Source of the DNA: Actinomadura rubteroloni
GTDB taxonomy: Bacteria > Actinomycetota > Actinomycetes > Streptosporangiales > Streptosporangiaceae
DNA: 64,000 nt
Reading direction: 5' to 3'
NCBI RefSeq assembly: GCF_002911665.1
Contig: NZ_MTBP01000002.1
Span: 1,550,001 to 1,614,000 of the forward strand
Both the position numbers and the translations under genes were made by a program. Below the pieces are notes generated by a model. The model saw only the letters and a program-made list of their open reading frames with translations. It made no database searches and had not been told where the DNA came from. Below, piece after piece: positions 43,989-54,770 of the stretch. How positions within the stretch are numbered: the stretch's first letter is position 1; each line of letters opens with the position of its first letter.

Positions 43989-45380
43989 CTACCCGTGAGC
44001 ACGCGGGGTAACCGCGCGGGCGAGAACTTCGACGGACCGCTCCAGGCGCGCGGTTCCGGCCCGTCCGTAACCGAGGACGAGCGCGGGCGGCGCCGCGCCG
44101 GCGCGGTCGGGCGACCATGAGCCGCGCGCCCCGGTGACGAGCACGCCGCCGTCCGCCGCCGCCGCGACCACGGCGTCCTCGTCGCATCCCGGTGGCAGCT
44201 CGACGTAGAGGTGCAGGCCCGCCGCCACGCCCCGGACGACCGCGACCGGCAGATGCGCGCGCAGCGCGGCGGCGAGGGCGTCGCGGCGCGCCCGGTAGCG
44301 GCGGCGCATGACGCGCAGGTGCCGGTCGTGGCCGCCGTCGGCGAGGAAGCGGGCCAGGGCGCGCTGCTCCAGCGACGGGTTGCCGAGATCGGTCAGCGCG
44401 CGGTGCTCGCGCAGCCCGTCGGTCAGCGCGGGCGGCGCGACGGTCCAGCCGAGCCGCAGCGCGGGCGCGAGCGCCTTGCTCACCGAGCCGAGCAGCACGA
44501 CGCGCTCGGGATCGACGCCCTGGAGGCAGCCGACGGGGTCGCGGTCGTAGCGGAACTCGGCGTCGTAGTCGTCCTCGACGACGACGCCGCCCGTCTCGCG
44601 CGCCCAGGCGATCAGCGCGGCCCGCCGCGCGGGCGACAGGACGACGCCGGTCGGGTACTGGTGCGCGGGCGTGACGAGCACGGCCCGCGCGGGCGACGCG
44701 GCGAGCGCGGCGACGTCCAGGCCCTCGGCGTCCACCGGCACCCGGACGATCCGCGCCCCGGCGGCGCGCAGCAGCGGGAGCTGGCGGTCGCTCGTCGGGT
44801 CCTCGACGGCCAGGACGCGCCCGTCCCGCGCGAGCAGCCCCGCCAGCGCCGACAGCCCGTGCGCGACGCCGCTGACGATCGTGATCCGGTCGGCGGACGC
44901 GTCGGCGGCCCGCACGCGCCCGAGGTACCCGGCCAGCTCGGTCCGCAGCGCGAGGTCCCCGGCCGGGTCGGGGTAGCCGAGCAGCGCGTCGTGCGGGCTG
45001 TCGCGCAGCGCGGCCCGCAGCGCCGCCAGCCACCGGGCGCGCGGGAACGCCGCCAGGTCCGGCTGGCCGGGCCGCAGGTCGGCGACGGCGGCGCGCGGCT
45101 CGTCCGGCCCGGCCGCGCCCGCGTCGGCGGCGGACGGACGGGCCAGCGGCGCGACCCGCGTCCCGTCCCCCGGCCGCGCCACCAGGAAGCCTTCGGCGAG
45201 CAACTGCTCGTAGGCCGTGACGACCACGCCGCGCGACACCCCGAGGTCCTGCGCGAGCGCGCGGCTGGACGGCAGCCGCGTCCCTGCCGTCAGCCGCCCC
45301 GCGCGGATCCCGGCGCGCAGCCCGGCCGCGATCTGCGCGGCCAGCCCGGACGACCGGTCCAGCGGAAGGTGCAGATCCAT
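43989..45380 (-). CDS. MocR-type regulator (GntR HTH fused to PLP aminotransferase domain)
   Basis: A 463-residue regulator. Residues 1-75 are a GntR winged helix (LAAQIAAGLRAGIRAGRLTAG, then LPSSRALAQDLGVSRGVVVTAYEQL). From about residue 105 it is a class I aminotransferase fold, with the PLP Lys in LLGSVSKALAPALRLGW and the EDDYDAEFRYDRDPVG motif. MocR proteins sense PLP or amino-compound ligands and usually control a divergent gene; here that is an EamA exporter 69 bases away. Operator candidates lie between them. Confidence 0.94.
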   Translation of the reverse strand: MDLHLPLDRSSGLAAQIAAGLRAGIRAGRLTAGTRLPSSRALAQDLGVSRGVVVTAYEQLLAEGFLVARPGDGTRVAPLARPSAADAGAAGPDEPRAAVADLRPGQPDLAAFPRARWLAALRAALRDSPHDALLGYPDPAGDLALRTELAGYLGRVRAADASADRITIVSGVAHGLSALAGLLARDGRVLAVEDPTSDRQLPLLRAAGARIVRVPVDAEGLDVAALAASPARAVLVTPAHQYPTGVVLSPARRAALIAWARETGGVVVEDDYDAEFRYDRDPVGCLQGVDPERVVLLGSVSKALAPALRLGWTVAPPALTDGLREHRALTDLGNPSLEQRALARFLADGGHDRHLRVMRRRYRARRDALAAALRAHLPVAVVRGVAAGLHLYVELPPGCDEDAVVAAAADGGVLVTGARGSWSPDRAGAAPPALVLGYGRAGTARLERSVEVLARAVTPRAHG

Positions 45381-45383
45381 GAT

Positions 45384-45442
45384 TGGTCCAGAATTCGGGG
45401 GTCGAATTGGCCCTGTCGGGTGGTCCAGGGCGCTTCTAGCGT
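45384..45442. promoter_or_regulatory. MocR/EamA divergent control region
   Basis: TGGTCCA occurs twice as a direct repeat (45384-45390 and 45421-45427), with an inverted repeat AATTCG-N5-CGAATT between (45392-45408). TAGCGT (45437-45442) lies seven bases before the EamA ATG, a leaderless -10. MocR proteins commonly bind spaced direct repeats, which fits this layout. Confidence 0.55.
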
Positions 45443-45449
45443 CCCACGT

Positions 45450-46377
45450 ATGCCTCTCACCAGCACCACGCGCGGCATGGTCGGCGCCGCGTCCGGCATG
45501 GCGCTCGTCGGCGCGCTGCCCGCCGTGTCCGCGCTGCTCGCGGCGTTCCCGGCCCTCGGCGGCCAGGCCGTCCGGTACGGGATCGCGGCGGCGATCCTCG
45601 GCGTGCTCGTCCGCGTGACGGGCGGCCCGCCGCCGAAGCTGAGGCCCCGGGACGTGGTGCTGCTCGCCGCGCTCGCGCTGACCGGGCTCGCCGGGTTCAA
45701 CCTGTGCGTGCTCGCCGCCGTCCGCGACACGAGCCCCGCCACGACCGGGACGGTCATCGCGATCTCCCCCGTCGTGCTCGCCGTCGCCGGGCCGTACCTG
45801 GCCCGCCGCGCCCGTCCCGCCGGCGCGGTCGTCGCGGGCGCGGCCGTCGTCGCGGCGGGCACGGCCGTCGCGACCGGGCTCGGCGGCGCGTCCCCGCGCG
45901 GGCTGGCGTTCGCGTTCGGCGCGCTGGCGGGCGAGGTCTGCTTCTCGCTGCTCGCGCTGCCGCTGCTGCCGCGCCTCGGCCCGCTGCGCGTCTCGGCGTA
46001 CACGGCCGGGCTCGCGGCGCCGATGCTGCTGGCCGCCGGGCTCGTCGTGGACGGAACGCACGTCGGCCGCGTCCCGACCCCGAAGGAGGCGGCGGCCCTG
46101 GCGTTCCTCGCCGTCGTGATCACGACGGTCGCGTTCCTGCTCTGGTACGACGCGCTCGGCCGCCTCGGCGCGGACCGCGCGGGCCTGTTCACCGGCATGA
46201 TCCCCGTCAGCGCGGTCGCGACGACGGCGGCGCTCGGCCTCGGCGCCCCGAGCGCCGCCGAACTGGCCGGATCCGCGCTCGTCACCGCCGGCGTCCTGCT
46301 CGGCATGCGGCGGACGGCCGCGCCACCGGCAAGTCGTAACCTAAAGGCGGCCCCACCCGAACGCGCGAGGATCCCGA

Positions 46378-46385
<8 letters not shown>
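45450..46385 (+). CDS. EamA/DMT-superfamily exporter
   Basis: A 311-residue membrane protein with about ten helices in two EamA repeats (first from [21 protein letters not shown], second from [23 protein letters not shown]). DMT-family members export amino acids or related metabolites. It is divergent from a MocR regulator, a recurrent pairing in actinobacteria. The last eight bases overlap the start of the fumarase gene, so fumarase may partly depend on this transcript. Confidence 0.92.
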
Positions 46386-48018
<1,633 letters not shown>

Positions 48019-48024
48019 CGGGAC

Positions 48025-48051
48025 GGGGCGCGTCCGCGCGGGACGCGCCCC
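48025..48051 (+). terminator. Terminator after class I fumarase
   Basis: Perfect 11-bp stem (48025-48035 and 48041-48051) with a five-base loop, starting seven bases after the stop. It has no U-tract. Confidence 0.75.
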
Positions 48052-48356
48052 AAGATCATTTCGGGAAATTCGTTCCAATGCCCCGGAAGATCATCTTTTA
48101 CACTTGTCGGACGGCGGGCGGTGACCCCGTGCGTTCCGGGCCGTCCCCCGGCACACTGGATACGGACAACCCGTCCGAATCCGGCCTGCAGCGCTGCGAC
48201 CTCGCGGCCGGATGACAAACGCCGCCGCGTCAGGAAGGCGCCCGATGAACGGAACCGGAACGCGGGCGCACGCGACGGCCCGGCGAGACGTCACGGTATC
48301 GTCCCGAAAATCATGTTGGTCGTGCCGACTCCTCAATGACCGCGCGGCCACTCCGG
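48052..48356. other. Intergenic region before the Ser/Thr kinase
   Basis: About 300 bases with no credible gene. It has somewhat lower GC around 48055-48110, with AAGATCAT-type repeats at 48053 and 48088 and again near 48305 (AAAATCATG). Beyond the kinase -10 box at its right end I see no defined element. Confidence 0.4.
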
Positions 48357-48362
48357 TATCTT
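48357..48362 (+). promoter_or_regulatory. -10 element of the Ser/Thr kinase gene (leaderless)
   Basis: TATCTT, six bases before the ATG at 48369; the intervening TCCCCC cannot serve as a ribosome site. Confidence 0.5.
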
Positions 48363-48368
48363 TCCCCC

Positions 48369-49625
48369 ATGTCTCAGTCTGAGCGCCTCGTGCTCGCGAC
48401 GCGCTACCGGCTGGTCTCGGAAATCGGCCAGGGTGCCAACGGCACCGTCTGGCGCGGGCATGACGACCTCCTCGATCGCGCGGTGGCGATCAAGGAACTG
48501 CGGCTGCCCGCCGACCTCACCGAGAACGACCGGGTCGTCTTCTACCGCCGCACGCTCCGCGAGGCACGGGCGCCGGCACAGCTCCGCTCCACCTCGATCA
48601 TCGAGGTGTACGACGTCGTCATCGAGCAGGGCCGGCCGTGGATCATCATGGAGCTGATCGAGGCCCCGAGCCTGGAACAGCTCATCGAGCGCTCCGGCCC
48701 GCTCCCGCCCGACCAGGTCGGCTACATCGGCCGCCGCCTGCTGGACGCGCTGGCCGTCGCGCACCGGTCCGGGATCGTCCACCGGGACCTCAAGCCCAGC
48801 AACGTCCTGCTCGACGGCGACCGCGTCGTCCTCACCGACTTCGGGCTCGCGTTCTCCTCCGGCTCGGCCAGCCTCACCAAGACCGGCCACTTCATGGGCT
48901 CCCCCGCCTACGTCGCGCCCGAGGTCGCGGCCGGGGAGAAGGCCACCCCCCGCTCGGACCTGTGGTCCCTCGGCGCGACCCTGTACGCGGCGCTGGAGGG
49001 CAAGCCGCCCTTCGAACGCGACAACGTCATGGCGACGCTCAGCGCCCTCGCCAACGAGCAGCCGCCGACCCCGCGCAACGCCGGGCCGCTCGCGTCCGTC
49101 GTCACCGGGCTGCTGGAGAAGCACCCGACCCGCCGCCTCACCCACGCCCGCGCCGTGGACCGGCTGGAGCGCGCCCTCACCGGCCCCCGCTCGGCCCGCC
49201 GCGCCGGGGCGCCCCGGCTGCGCGTGATGGCGGTGATCGCGCTCGCGGGCGGCGTCGTCGCGTCCTGCGCGATCGGCGCGACCGCCCTCACCGTCGGGAT
49301 GATGCGCGAGCAGCCCGACCCGAAGCCCAGCACCGCGCCGCCGCCGACCGTCGCGCCCGGCCCGAACGCGTCGGGGTCGCTGCTGGTCAAGGCGCGGACG
49401 GCCGGCTGCCGCATCTTCGTCGCGATCCCCGGCGACACCCTGACCGTCCTCGCCAACAACGAGACCGTCCCGGTGGGCAGCGCCCGCCGGTTCGACCAGC
49501 CGCGGCTGAACGCCGTCGTGTACGACTCGTCGGCCTGCGAAGTGTGGGTCAACGGCCGCAAGAAGCCGCTCGGCGGCCCCGGCGAGCGCCGCAACTACAC
49601 CGTCCGGGCGTCCGCCGGGCAGTGA
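48369..49625 (+). CDS. Transmembrane Ser/Thr protein kinase
   Basis: A 418-residue kinase of the PknB-like (Hanks) class. The kinase domain (about 12-265) is intact: glycine loop IGQGANGTVWRG, Lys in VAIKELRLP, HRDLKPSNVLL, TDFGLAF and the activation segment TKTGHFMGSPAYVAPE, SDLWSLGATLYAALEG. One transmembrane helix follows (MAVIALAGGVVASCAIGATAL, about 285-308), then a Pro-rich linker and a small extracellular domain with a Cys pair (AGCRIFVAIPG, SSACEVWVNG), about 80 residues and beta-rich. It has no PASTA repeats. The extracellular domain could sense a signal. It lies between two fumarase genes without an obvious link to either. Confidence 0.93.
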   Translation: MSQSERLVLATRYRLVSEIGQGANGTVWRGHDDLLDRAVAIKELRLPADLTENDRVVFYRRTLREARAPAQLRSTSIIEVYDVVIEQGRPWIIMELIEAPSLEQLIERSGPLPPDQVGYIGRRLLDALAVAHRSGIVHRDLKPSNVLLDGDRVVLTDFGLAFSSGSASLTKTGHFMGSPAYVAPEVAAGEKATPRSDLWSLGATLYAALEGKPPFERDNVMATLSALANEQPPTPRNAGPLASVVTGLLEKHPTRRLTHARAVDRLERALTGPRSARRAGAPRLRVMAVIALAGGVVASCAIGATALTVGMMREQPDPKPSTAPPPTVAPGPNASGSLLVKARTAGCRIFVAIPGDTLTVLANNETVPVGSARRFDQPRLNAVVYDSSACEVWVNGRKKPLGGPGERRNYTVRASAGQ

Positions 49626-49714
49626 CCGATCCATGAAGCGTCCCGGCCGGGGAATGGCTGGGGACGCGGCCTCGCTGCACTGAAGGTGAGGACTACGGAT
49701 CAGGGGGCGGAGTC

Positions 49715-51103
49715 ATGACCGAGTACCGGGTCGAGCACGATTCGATGGGCGAGGTCCAAGTCCCGGCCACGGCGAAGTGGCGGGCGCAGACCCAGCGCGC
49801 GGTGGCGAACTTCCCGATCTCCGGACGCGGCCTGGAAGCCGCCCACATCGCCGCGCTCGCCCGCATCAAGGCCGCCGCCGCGACCGTGAACGCCGAGCTC
49901 GGCGTGCTGGACGCCGACGTCGCCGCCGCGATCCGCGCGGCCGCCCTGGAGGTCGCCGACGGGCGGTGGAACGACCAGTTCCCCGTGGACGTGTTCCAGA
50001 CGGGCTCGGGGACGTCGTCCAACATGAACGCCAACGAGGTCGTCGCGACGCTCGCGCAGGAGCGGCTGGGACGGCCCGTCCACCCGAACGACGACGTCAA
50101 CGCGTCCCAGTCGTCCAACGACGTGTTCCCGTCCTCGATCCACGTCGCCGCGACCGACGCCGTCGTCAACGACCTGATCCCCGCGCTGCGGCACCTGGCG
50201 ACGGCGTTCGACCGCAAGTCCGTGGACTTCGCGCGCGTCGTCAAGGCGGGCCGCACGCACCTCATGGACGCGACGCCCGTCACGCTCGGCCAGGAGTTCG
50301 GCGGCTACGCGGCGCAGATGCGGCACGGCGTGGAGCGGCTGGAGGCCGTCCTGCCCCGGCTGGCGGAGCTGCCGCTCGGCGGGACGGCCGTCGGCACCGG
50401 CATCAACACCCCGCACGGCTTCGGCGCCCGCGTCATCGCCGAACTGGTCGCGCTGACCGATCTGCCGTTCACCGAGGCGCGCGACCACTTCGAGGCGCAG
50501 GGCGCGCGGGACGGGCTGGTCGAGACGTCCGGCGCCCTCAAGACGATCGCGGTGAGCCTCACCAAGATCGCCAACGACCTGCGCTGGATGGGGTCGGGGC
50601 CGCGCGCCGGGCTCGGCGAGATCCGCCTGCCCGACCTCCAGCCCGGCTCGTCGATCATGCCGGGCAAGGTGAACCCCGTGCTGCCGGAGGCCGCCGTCCA
50701 GGTCGCGGCGCAGGTCATCGGCAACGACGCGGCCGTCACGGCGGGCGGCGCGGCGGGCAACTTCGAGCTGAACGTGATGCTGCCGATGATGGCCCGCAAC
50801 GTGCTGGAGTCCATCGCGCTGCTGGCCGCCGTGACCCGCCTGCTCGCCGACCGCTGCGTGGACGGCATCGAGGCCGACGAGCCGCGCCTGCGCGAGTACG
50901 CCGAGTCCTCGCCGTCGATCGTGACGCCGCTGAACCGCTACGTCGGCTACGAAGAGGCCGCCAGGATCGCCAAGCAGGCCCTCGCCGAGCGCAAGACGAT
51001 CCGCGAGGTCGTCGTGGAACGCGGCCACGTCGCGAGCGGCGCGATCAGCGCGGAGGAACTCGACGCGGTCCTCGACGTCCTGTCGATGACCGCGCCGTCC
51101 TAG
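49715..51103 (+). CDS. fumC: Fumarate hydratase class II
   Basis: A 462-residue iron-independent fumarase of the aspartase/fumarase superfamily. The three conserved regions are present: [34 protein letters not shown] and the signature [16 protein letters not shown]. The start is ATG 49715 with GGAG upstream; the N-terminus [20 protein letters not shown] is typical. It corresponds in position to Rv1098c. Having both fumarase classes lets the TCA cycle run under oxidative or iron-poor conditions. Its stop lies three bases from the convergent transglycosylase gene. Confidence 0.97.
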   Translation: MTEYRVEHDSMGEVQVPATAKWRAQTQRAVANFPISGRGLEAAHIAALARIKAAAATVNAELGVLDADVAAAIRAAALEVADGRWNDQFPVDVFQTGSGTSSNMNANEVVATLAQERLGRPVHPNDDVNASQSSNDVFPSSIHVAATDAVVNDLIPALRHLATAFDRKSVDFARVVKAGRTHLMDATPVTLGQEFGGYAAQMRHGVERLEAVLPRLAELPLGGTAVGTGINTPHGFGARVIAELVALTDLPFTEARDHFEAQGARDGLVETSGALKTIAVSLTKIANDLRWMGSGPRAGLGEIRLPDLQPGSSIMPGKVNPVLPEAAVQVAAQVIGNDAAVTAGGAAGNFELNVMLPMMARNVLESIALLAAVTRLLADRCVDGIEADEPRLREYAESSPSIVTPLNRYVGYEEAARIAKQALAERKTIREVVVERGHVASGAISAEELDAVLDVLSMTAPS

Positions 51104-51106
51104 TCC

Positions 51107-52009
51107 CTAGTACCAGCCGTTCTGCTCGGAGTGGTTCCAGGCGCCGCAGGGGGTGCCGTGGCGGCTCTTGATGTAGCCGAGGCCCCACTTGATCTGGGTG
51201 CGGGCGCTGGTGCGCCAGTCCGAGCCGGCGCTGGCCATCTTGGAGCCGGGCAGCGCCTGCGGGATGCCGTAGGCGCCGGACGGGTTGGCCGCCGTCGTCC
51301 GCCAGCCGCTCTCCTTGTTCCAGAGCTTCACCAGGCACGCGAACTGGCCGTCGCCGCCGAAGCCGTAGCCCGCGAGCATCCCCTTGGCGATCTGCTGGGC
51401 CTCGCCCGCCGGGACCGGGTCGGCGCCCGCGCCGCCGCCCGCGCCGCCGACGCCGCCGGACGGCGTCGGGGTCTTGGACGGGATCGGGCTGCCCTTCACG
51501 CGCAGCGTCGGCGCCCGCAGGTCGCCCGCCTCGCGTCCGGCGCGCGCCAGGGCCTTCTTGCGCCGCTCGGCGGCGAGGGCCGTGGTGTCGATCTCCGGCA
51601 CGGCCGCGTCGGCGACGGGCGCGGACTTCACGGTGCCGTGGTCGGGCGTGTCGTCGCCGGTGAACGCGAGCGCGGCGACCGAGCCGCCGCCGACCGCGAG
51701 GGCCGCGCCGCCGACGACGGCGGCCACGGCCAGGCCCGTGCGGCGGCCGGAGCGGGCCGCTCGGCGGCCCCCGGCGCGGCGGGGCGCCGCCGGGGCGCCG
51801 AGTTCGTCGCGGGGCTCCTCGGGACGCGGCAGCGTGGCCAGTGCGGCCGCGGCGGGCAGGCCCGCCGTGTCGCCCGCGCGGGCGGCGTCGCCGCCGAAGC
51901 CGGGCGGCGGACCCGCGACGCGGACGTCGTCGGCGCCGCGCGCCGGGGGGAAGAGGGGGGAGCGCTGGTGATCGTCTCGCCAGGGTGACCCGTTCGAGTC
52001 TCCGGACAA
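51107..52009 (-). CDS. Membrane-anchored transglycosylase-like protein
   Basis: A 300-residue protein from a TTG start with GGAAGGA upstream. A 90-residue Pro/Ala-rich cytosolic part is followed by one transmembrane helix (GLAVAAVVGGAALAVGGGSVAAL), a Pro/Ser linker and a C-terminal lysozyme-like transglycosylase domain of about 80 residues. That domain has FACLVKLWNKESGWRTTAAN (probable catalytic Glu in KES), SGAYGIPQALPGSKM and IKWGLGYIKSRHGTPCGAWN, ending at WY. This is the short actinobacterial SLT type, related in role to resuscitation factors. Regulation may involve the CRP-like site and long leader upstream. Confidence 0.9.
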   Translation of the reverse strand: MSGDSNGSPWRDDHQRSPLFPPARGADDVRVAGPPPGFGGDAARAGDTAGLPAAAALATLPRPEEPRDELGAPAAPRRAGGRRAARSGRRTGLAVAAVVGGAALAVGGGSVAALAFTGDDTPDHGTVKSAPVADAAVPEIDTTALAAERRKKALARAGREAGDLRAPTLRVKGSPIPSKTPTPSGGVGGAGGGAGADPVPAGEAQQIAKGMLAGYGFGGDGQFACLVKLWNKESGWRTTAANPSGAYGIPQALPGSKMASAGSDWRTSARTQIKWGLGYIKSRHGTPCGAWNHSEQNGWY

Positions 52010-52214
52010 GGCGGTCCTTCCGACGGTCGCACGGCATGGGCGCGCGTGCGAGCTGCGTCACCCCCGGCCCGGGCGGACGTGCGGGGTGCCGGGCGGCGGA
52101 CGGTCCCGGCCTGCCCGCGCTTCCGGGGGGAGACGCGGCCGGGGCACCGTTCCAGGGGTGCTTACGGGGACACACAATGCCCGACCCGCCGACCCGCTTC
52201 GCAACCGAATCGAG
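52010..52214 (-). other. Predicted ~200-nt leader of the transglycosylase gene
   Basis: If the promoter at 52215-52243 is right, the mRNA has an unusually long untranslated leader of about 200 nt. It is GC-rich with complementary blocks (for example CCCCTGGAACGGTGCCCC). I looked for the ydaO-class consensus blocks and did not find them. Its role is unknown. Confidence 0.4.
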
Positions 52215-52243
52215 ATGGAAAGCACGGCCCGGCACTTTGTCAA
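52215..52243 (-). promoter_or_regulatory. Promoter of the transglycosylase gene
   Basis: On the minus strand TTGACA (52243-52238), 17 bases, then TTCCAT (52220-52215). The -35 is a perfect consensus match with optimal spacing; the -10 is weak, which suits an activated promoter. Confidence 0.55.
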
Positions 52244-52306
52244 CCTGCCGAGGAACCCCGGGGATCGCCGCGCAGAGCTGGGGTTCTTTGTCACTCGCCC
52301 GCACAC

Positions 52307-52322
52307 TGTGACCTTCTTCACA
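52307..52322. promoter_or_regulatory. CRP/FNR-type palindromic binding site
   Basis: TGTGACCTTCTTCACA is a full match to TGTGA-N6-TCACA. It is centred about 106 bases upstream of the predicted transcription start of the transglycosylase gene, a position compatible with class I activation. In M. tuberculosis CRP is known to control rpfA, a comparable wall enzyme. Confidence 0.6.
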
Positions 52323-52374
52323 CGTATACGGGCCGAGACCGTCCCACCCCGGGACGTAACCGAAAATTGCACGG

Positions 52375-52408
52375 CCCGTCCGCGCGCCCGGACAGGCGCG
52401 CGGACGGG
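52375..52408 (-). terminator. Terminator of the phoH-type gene
   Basis: A perfect 14-bp stem (arms 52375-52388 and 52395-52408) with a six-base loop, ten bases after the stop. On the minus strand it is followed by ATTTT after a short gap. Confidence 0.85.
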
Positions 52409-52417
52409 CGGTGCGTG

Positions 52418-53770
52418 CTAGGCGCCGACGTCCTCCAGCAGATCGGTGACGAGCGCGGCGATCGGCGACCGCTCCGAGCGCGTCAGCGTGACGTGCGCGA
52501 ACAGCGGATGCCCCTTCAACCGTTCCACGACGGCCGCGACTCCGTCGTGCCGGCCGACGCGGAGATTGTCGCGCTGCGCCACGTCATGGGTCAGGACGAC
52601 CCGCGACCCCGCCCCGACCCGGGACAGGACGGTCAGCAGCACGCCGCGCTCCAGCGACTGCGCCTCGTCCACGATCACGAACGCGTCGTGCAGGGACCGG
52701 CCCCGGATGTGGGTGAGCGGCAGGACCTCCAGCATCCCCCGGTCCAGGACCTCGTCGATGACCTCGGGCGTCGTGACGGCCGAGAGCGTGTCGTAGACGG
52801 CCTGCGCCCACGGCGACATCTTCTCGTTCTCCGACCCCGGCAGGTAGCCGAGGTCCTGCCCGCCGACCGCGTACAGCGGCCGGAAGACGACGACCTTGCG
52901 GTGCCGCCGCCGCTCCATGACCGCGTCCAGGCCCGCGCACAGCGCCAGCGCCGACTTGCCGGTGCCCGCGCGCCCGCCGAGCGAGACGATGCCGACGTCC
53001 TCGTCGGTGAGCAGGTCGAGGGCGACGCGCTGCTCGGCGGACCGGCCGCGCAGCCCGAAGACCTCGCGGTCGCCCCGGACGAGCCGCACCGACTTGTCGG
53101 GCAGGACGCGGCCGAGCGCCGACCCGCGCTCGGACAGGATCCGCAGGCCCGTGTGGCAGGGCAGGTCGCGGGCCTGCTCCAGGTCGGCGGTGCCGTGCTC
53201 GTACAGGTCCTCCACCGCGCCGGCCGGCAGGTCGAGTTCGCGCATGCCCGTCCAGCCGGACTCCACGACCGCCAGCTCCGCCCGGTACTCCTCGGCGGTG
53301 AGGCCGACGGCGGACGCCTTGACGCGCATCGGGAGGTCCTTGGAGACCAGGACGACGTCCTTGCCCTCCTTGGCGAGCCAGGCGGCCACCGAGAGGATGC
53401 GGGTGTCGTTGTCGCCGAGCCGGAACCCGTCGGGGAGCACGCTCGGGTCCGCGTGGTTCAGCTCGACGCGCACGGTTCCGCCCATGTCGCCGACGGGGAG
53501 CGCCTCGTCCAGCCGGCCGTGCGCGAGCCGGAGGTCGTCCAGCGTGCGCAGGGCCTGGCGGGCGAAGTAGCCGAGTTCGGGATGGTTGCGCTTGGCCTCC
53601 AGCTCGGAGATGACGACGATCGGTAGTACGACCTCGTGCTCGGCGAACCGGGTCATCGCCCCCGGGTCGGCGAGCAGGACGCTGGTGTCGAGGACGTACG
53701 TGCGCCGGACCGGGGCGCCTGCTCCGGTGGGGATCCCGGAACCGGGACGGCGCGGGAGGGTTGTGGCCAC
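52418..53770 (-). CDS. PIN-PhoH ATPase/ribonuclease (PhoH2)
   Basis: A 450-residue protein. Residues 24-150 form a PIN nuclease domain with its acidic residues in [25 protein letters not shown] and [11 protein letters not shown]. From about residue 250 follows the PhoH helicase-type ATPase: Walker [38 protein letters not shown], Walker [15 protein letters not shown] and the [14 protein letters not shown] motif. PhoH2 proteins unwind and cleave RNA. The position relative to fumC and the prenyl synthase matches Rv1095. The GTG has GGGAG five bases upstream. Confidence 0.95.
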   Translation of the reverse strand: MATTLPRRPGSGIPTGAGAPVRRTYVLDTSVLLADPGAMTRFAEHEVVLPIVVISELEAKRNHPELGYFARQALRTLDDLRLAHGRLDEALPVGDMGGTVRVELNHADPSVLPDGFRLGDNDTRILSVAAWLAKEGKDVVLVSKDLPMRVKASAVGLTAEEYRAELAVVESGWTGMRELDLPAGAVEDLYEHGTADLEQARDLPCHTGLRILSERGSALGRVLPDKSVRLVRGDREVFGLRGRSAEQRVALDLLTDEDVGIVSLGGRAGTGKSALALCAGLDAVMERRRHRKVVVFRPLYAVGGQDLGYLPGSENEKMSPWAQAVYDTLSAVTTPEVIDEVLDRGMLEVLPLTHIRGRSLHDAFVIVDEAQSLERGVLLTVLSRVGAGSRVVLTHDVAQRDNLRVGRHDGVAAVVERLKGHPLFAHVTLTRSERSPIAALVTDLLEDVGA

Positions 53771-53902
53771 TCGATCTCCCTGGCTGGTGGGGGATTACCG
53801 GTGGCGCGGCGGTCCGCTCGATGGCAGCGGCGGTCCCGAAGGCGGGGGCGTTCGGTGCCGGTGGTGCGAGCGGTGGTCGGGACGCGTCCCGAAGGAGCGG
53901 CC

Positions 53903-54721
53903 TCAGGAACCGTAGCGCCGGTGACGCGCGGCATAGGACCGGAGGGCGCGCAGGAAGTCGACCTTGCGGAAGTCCGGCCAGTGGACTTCGCAGAAGTAGA
54001 ACTCCGAGTGCGCGCTCTGCCAGAGCATGAAGCCGGACAGTCGCTGCTCACCCGACGTGCGGATGACCAGGTCGGGGTCCGGCTGGCCGCGCGTGTAGAG
54101 ATGCTCGGCGATGTGCTCCACTTCGAGGACCTCGGCAAGCTCCTCGATGCTGGTGCCCCGGGACGCCTGCTCGATGAGGAGAGAGCGAACCGCATCAGCG
54201 ATCTCACGTCTTCCCCCATACCCAACGGCGACGTTCACAATCAGGCCGGGGGCATCGGATGTCGCCTCGCGCGCGGTTTTCAGCACGCGCGCGGTCTTGT
54301 CGGGCAGCAGGTCGAGGGCGCCGACGGGCTTGACGTGCCGTCCGTCGGCGGCCAGGCGCTCGACGGTGTTCTCGATGATCTCCAGCAGCGGGTCCAGCTC
54401 GGCGGCGGGACGCGTGAGGTTGTCGGTGGACAGCAGCCAGAGCGTGACGACCTCGACCTCGGCCTCGTCGCACCAGCTCAGCAGCTCGGAGATCTTGTCG
54501 GCGCCGCGCTGGTGGCCGTGGTTGACGTCGGTGTGGCCCATCGAGCGCGCCCAGCGGCGGTTGCCGTCCAGGATGACGCCGACGTGGCGCGGGGTGACGT
54601 CGGTGGGCAGGGACGACTCCACGCGGCGCTCGTACATGCGGTACGCGGCGTCGCGGACCGCGCCGTACGGGCGGCTGCGGCGGACGGCGGCGCCGAGGCG
54701 CGCGGCGCGTCGTTGGCCCAT
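53903..54721 (-). CDS. cis-Prenyltransferase (short-chain Z-isoprenyl diphosphate synthase type)
   Basis: A 272-residue enzyme. The catalytic motif HVGVILDGNRRWARSMG (about 46-62) contains the essential Asp. The hydrophobic tunnel region STDNLTRPAAELDPLLEIIENTVERL and the C-terminal DPDLVIRTSGEQRLSGFMLWQ and SEFYFCEVHWPDF motifs are all present. The DGNRRWAR form and the genomic position resemble Rv1086, the Z,E-farnesyl diphosphate synthase that starts decaprenyl phosphate synthesis. A UppS role cannot be excluded. Product feeds cell-wall lipid carriers, using IPP made through IspH. Confidence 0.93.
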   Translation of the reverse strand: MGQRRAARLGAAVRRSRPYGAVRDAAYRMYERRVESSLPTDVTPRHVGVILDGNRRWARSMGHTDVNHGHQRGADKISELLSWCDEAEVEVVTLWLLSTDNLTRPAAELDPLLEIIENTVERLAADGRHVKPVGALDLLPDKTARVLKTAREATSDAPGLIVNVAVGYGGRREIADAVRSLLIEQASRGTSIEELAEVLEVEHIAEHLYTRGQPDPDLVIRTSGEQRLSGFMLWQSAHSEFYFCEVHWPDFRKVDFLRALRSYAARHRRYGS

Positions 54722-54770
54722 GGTCGTCCCCTCTCACCACCCCGGGCGAGTGCGGGGGCGTTGTCGGGCT

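Noticed and set aside
52010..52214. Second c-di-AMP riboswitch in the transglycosylase leader
   Set aside because: The diagnostic blocks GGGGACCCAA, GGGGTGAATC and AACCCGTCAGCTAACC seen at 12.1 kb are absent.
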